Shown piece after piece: positions 62,133 to 64,000 of a stretch of DNA of 64,000 bases. A program made the translations under genes and the position numbers. The notes under the pieces were generated by a model, which worked only from the letters and a program-made list of their open reading frames with translations, made no database searches and was not told the DNA's origin. Source of the stretch: Procambarus clarkii (Eukaryota; Arthropoda; Malacostraca; Decapoda; Cambaridae); NCBI RefSeq assembly GCF_040958095.1, contig NC_091208.1:5673061-5737060 (forward strand). Reading direction: 5' to 3'. Every line of letters starts with the position of its first letter. The first letter of the stretch is position 1.

Positions 62133-62301
62133 AAACTACTTAAAGAACTACAACAGGTGAAGATTCCCACACATTTTTTAAGAATAGTGATTAACCACTC
62201 CCCCCTCGCTACTACTACTGCTGGCTGCTGCTACCTCCACTGCTGCTTCCGCCGGGGCTACTGTAGCTGCCACTACCTCATCTTCTTTACTGGAGTGGTG
62301 G

Positions 62302-63294
62302 TTACAGCTTTCGTTGTTTTTTCGGGGGGGAGGATAACAGGAATATTTCCTGCGACTCTCCATCGAGGATGGAGTCGATACGGCGATTCGCCCCCGTTTC
62401 AAAGTCGAGGAGTGGCTCAATCCTCCGTTTAACTGAGGTTGACGTTGTAGGGGGCGGTGGAGAGGTGGCGGTGGAGGTGGAGCCGTATTCCTGAGAGTGT
62501 TTCTTCTTCCTGGGTGTGGCTGGTGGTGCTGGAGGAGTAGAACGAGAAGAGGTTCTTGGTGTGGTACCACCCTCTCCCACCACGGCGTCGAGCGTTATAG
62601 TAAGATTATCAGCACTTGGGTCGTCGAACGGGAGGGGTGCCACTGATGGGGTAACAGCGGCAGGTCGTTTGAGGATGACTAATTCTTTGTTGACTTTGGC
62701 GAGTTCTTGATGAAGAGACAGCAGCATGGGTCCAATGTCCTTGTGCCAGTTGACCATACCGTCGCGGGAAGCCCCTAAGCCGTAGGGTACCACTAGTCGA
62801 GTCATGGTTGGGGTTGCCGCCATTAAATTGCCCACCTTTGTTAGGCTCATCTTGAGCCAGTATCTGCGATTCTTGGCGGTATCCAGGGTGACATTAGGGA
62901 CGTAGTGAGTGTCGGCGGAAGTCTGCACTTGTTCCTGGGCTATTGGGTTTGACTCGAAGGGGGCTCCTGCCCCGAATGCAGAAATCAACCCCACAAAAGT
63001 GGGCCTGAAGTAAAGGACGGGCTCCTCTATGAGATCTTGTCCGTCGGAGGGGAGAGGGGCTATCTTCACAACAATGTCCCCCGGGGTAGACCGACAACGA
63101 ATTATTGCCCTATTGGCATTACCCAGTCCTTCACGTTCCACACGGGCGTAGGAGAACGTCTTCCAGATGACGGAAGCCAGTCCATAGGGTCGCACAACAG
63201 CAGCTGCCAGATCGTAGATGATGACGTCCCCCACCCCAAAGGCGTGGGAGTCAGTGATATCGTCGCTGACGGTCTTGATACAAGCCAGAGACAT
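62302..63294 (-). CDS. Viral protein of unknown function with nuclear signals
   Basis: 330 residues, uninterrupted, ATG in strong context (CACCATGTC) and TATTTAAA 75 nt upstream. Residues 1-180 look globular (alternating beta-type segments, conserved-looking YFRPTFVG and RRYWLKMSLTK). 183-210 is a Leu/Lys helix that could form a coiled coil. 212-300 is Pro/Ser/Thr-rich and disordered, with PRKKK at 261-265 and VKRRIEP at 288-294. The C-terminus ends PPKKQRKL. Three basic clusters suggest nuclear import. The coding sequence is GC-richer than the AT-rich capsid genes next to it. I recognise no family; a DNA-binding or replication accessory role is only a guess. Confidence 0.7.
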   Translation of the reverse strand: MSLACIKTVSDDITDSHAFGVGDVIIYDLAAAVVRPYGLASVIWKTFSYARVEREGLGNANRAIIRCRSTPGDIVVKIAPLPSDGQDLIEEPVLYFRPTFVGLISAFGAGAPFESNPIAQEQVQTSADTHYVPNVTLDTAKNRRYWLKMSLTKVGNLMAATPTMTRLVVPYGLGASRDGMVNWHKDIGPMLLSLHQELAKVNKELVILKRPAAVTPSVAPLPFDDPSADNLTITLDAVVGEGGTTPRTSSRSTPPAPPATPRKKKHSQEYGSTSTATSPPPPTTSTSVKRRIEPLLDFETGANRRIDSILDGESQEIFLLSSPPKKQRKL

Positions 63295-63368
63295 GGTGAG
63301 AGGGCGGGTGTGGGGAGCTCGTCGTCGTCAACTGTAGTATAGTGTTCCAGGAGCGGCGGTGGGCGACC

Positions 63369-63376
63369 TTTAAATA
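63369..63376 (-). promoter_or_regulatory. TATA box of the 330-residue gene
   Basis: TATTTAAA on the minus strand in a GC-rich surround, followed by a possible initiator (cactatactacagttg) before the start codon. Confidence 0.65.
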
Positions 63377-63426
63377 CACCTGTGACCCACCTGGGGGGAG
63401 AGGGGTGAAGGGGTGTGGGGTAGAGA

Positions 63427-63773
63427 TCACCTTATGTGCCCATAGACACTCCGCCCAGACTCAAAGGCTGTAATCATATCACGATGTTGGAAGGTTAATT
63501 TTTCCATCTGCCAAATCTCTGTCTGGATCTCCGGAGATGAATACTCCTCATACCTTTTCACCGTTTCTCCAAATGACTTAAAAAACCGTTCTGGGGGAGC
63601 ACTCAACACAAGACGGTCATAACAATCCCATAAGGCATATATCAATCTACTTTTGTGTTCGACAAACTTGTAGTAACGTTGAGTAGCAACCAAACGCTTC
63701 AATAGGGGAGATTTTTCTCCCTCCTCTACTGCCGCAGGGGGGGGTAGAAGCTCTCTCCATGGTGGATACACAA
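63427..63773 (-). CDS. Viral ORF without an ATG, probably a 3' exon
   Basis: About 115 codons are open between a TAA at 63,790-63,792 and the stop at 63,427. The only in-frame Met codons are in the last quarter, and the first candidate start would be GTG at 63,771. A good acceptor-like sequence (CGACTTTATATTCAG) ends at 63,774, exactly where the open frame would have to begin after splicing. An out-of-frame ATG in strong context (63,760) opens only 37 codons. The product is basic and aromatic (RYYKFVEHKSRLIYALWDCY). No family recognised. See the partial ORF to the right for a possible first exon. Confidence 0.55.
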
Positions 63774-63817
63774 CTGAATATAAAGTCGTTTAAGATGTGC
63801 TTCATATAGGTTTTTTT

Positions 63818-64000
63818 TCAATACGGTTCCCAATGGGGTCTCCTATGGATACCCCTACCCCCTTTTAACTGTGATCTTGCGCGAGAATTACGTATAAAGG
63901 ATGGGTCTACACCAGCCACCTTCAGTAAAATCCTTACATCTGCCTTGTCACCCGTCCTAAATTGTCCCTTAGTAAAGGCTATAGTTTTAATTATATCTAA
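63818..64000 (-). CDS. Partial viral ORF or exon running off the right edge
   Basis: The minus strand is open from the window edge for 60 codons to TGA at 63,818, with no Met, so the start lies beyond 64,000. It is basic (RTGDKADVRILLK, RRPHWEPY) and unlike anything I recognise. Phase-1 donor-like sites GGG|GTAGGG (exon end 63,859) and GGG|GTATCC (63,853) would splice in frame to the acceptor at 63,774 and fuse it to the ORF at 63,427. If unspliced it ends on its own stop. Confidence 0.5.
   Translation of the reverse strand, partial: LDIIKTIAFTKGQFRTGDKADVRILLKVAGVDPSFIRNSRARSQLKGGRGIHRRPHWEPY

Overview
The window looks like repeat-dense DNA from an arthropod nuclear genome, most likely a decapod crustacean. 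The reasons are arthropod-type telomeric pentamer (TTAGG) tracts, very long (TA)n microsatellites, tRNA-derived repeats, a Penelope-like element, Gypsy LTR elements and non-LTR retrotransposon tails, with no recognisable single-copy host gene. The decapod assignment is inference from the style of the repeats.

Layout: 1-9 kb holds decayed Gypsy pieces (LTRs at 2,295 and 4,986; gag, protease and integrase pieces at 5.7-9.0 kb split by a PIF/Harbinger-like MITE) and a 260-bp tRNA-related tandem array. 9.1-13.7 kb is a homogeneous 277-bp tRNA-related array that switches polarity near 10,435. 13.7-18.6 kb alternates (TA)n tracts with four 391-392 bp inverted-repeat elements carrying TTAGG palindromes, and contains a 2.5-kb palindrome of two Penelope endonuclease fragments. 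18.6-20.1 kb is a broken non-LTR retrotransposon end. 20.6-27.7 kb holds solo LTRs around a decayed reverse-transcriptase-bearing Gypsy copy. 27.7-39.1 kb is a 30-bp G-rich minisatellite split by a Gypsy element (28,922-35,449) that codes only gag and protease. 40,471-46,516 is a nearly intact Gypsy element coding Gag, protease and integrase but no reverse transcriptase. 46.5-57.8 kb is AT-rich DNA with degenerate repeats, a SINE, a solo LTR and a non-LTR retrotransposon tail whose 3' UTR has expanded into a 42-bp minisatellite.

The most interesting region is 57.9-64.0 kb. It is a minus-strand block of viral genes of the Polinton/adintovirus type: in transcription order a partial ORF entering from the right edge, an ORF without an ATG, a 330-residue nuclear-type protein, a penton-like protein with one frameshift, a pVI/pX-like core protein, a major capsid protein, an adenain-like protease, and a small gene that I could only read as three spliced exons. 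TATA boxes, poly(A) signals and short intergenic gaps suggest separate transcription units. The capsid, core and protease genes are open full length, so the integration may be recent. The DNA polymerase, packaging ATPase and integrase expected of such elements are not in this window and would lie beyond 64,000 if present.
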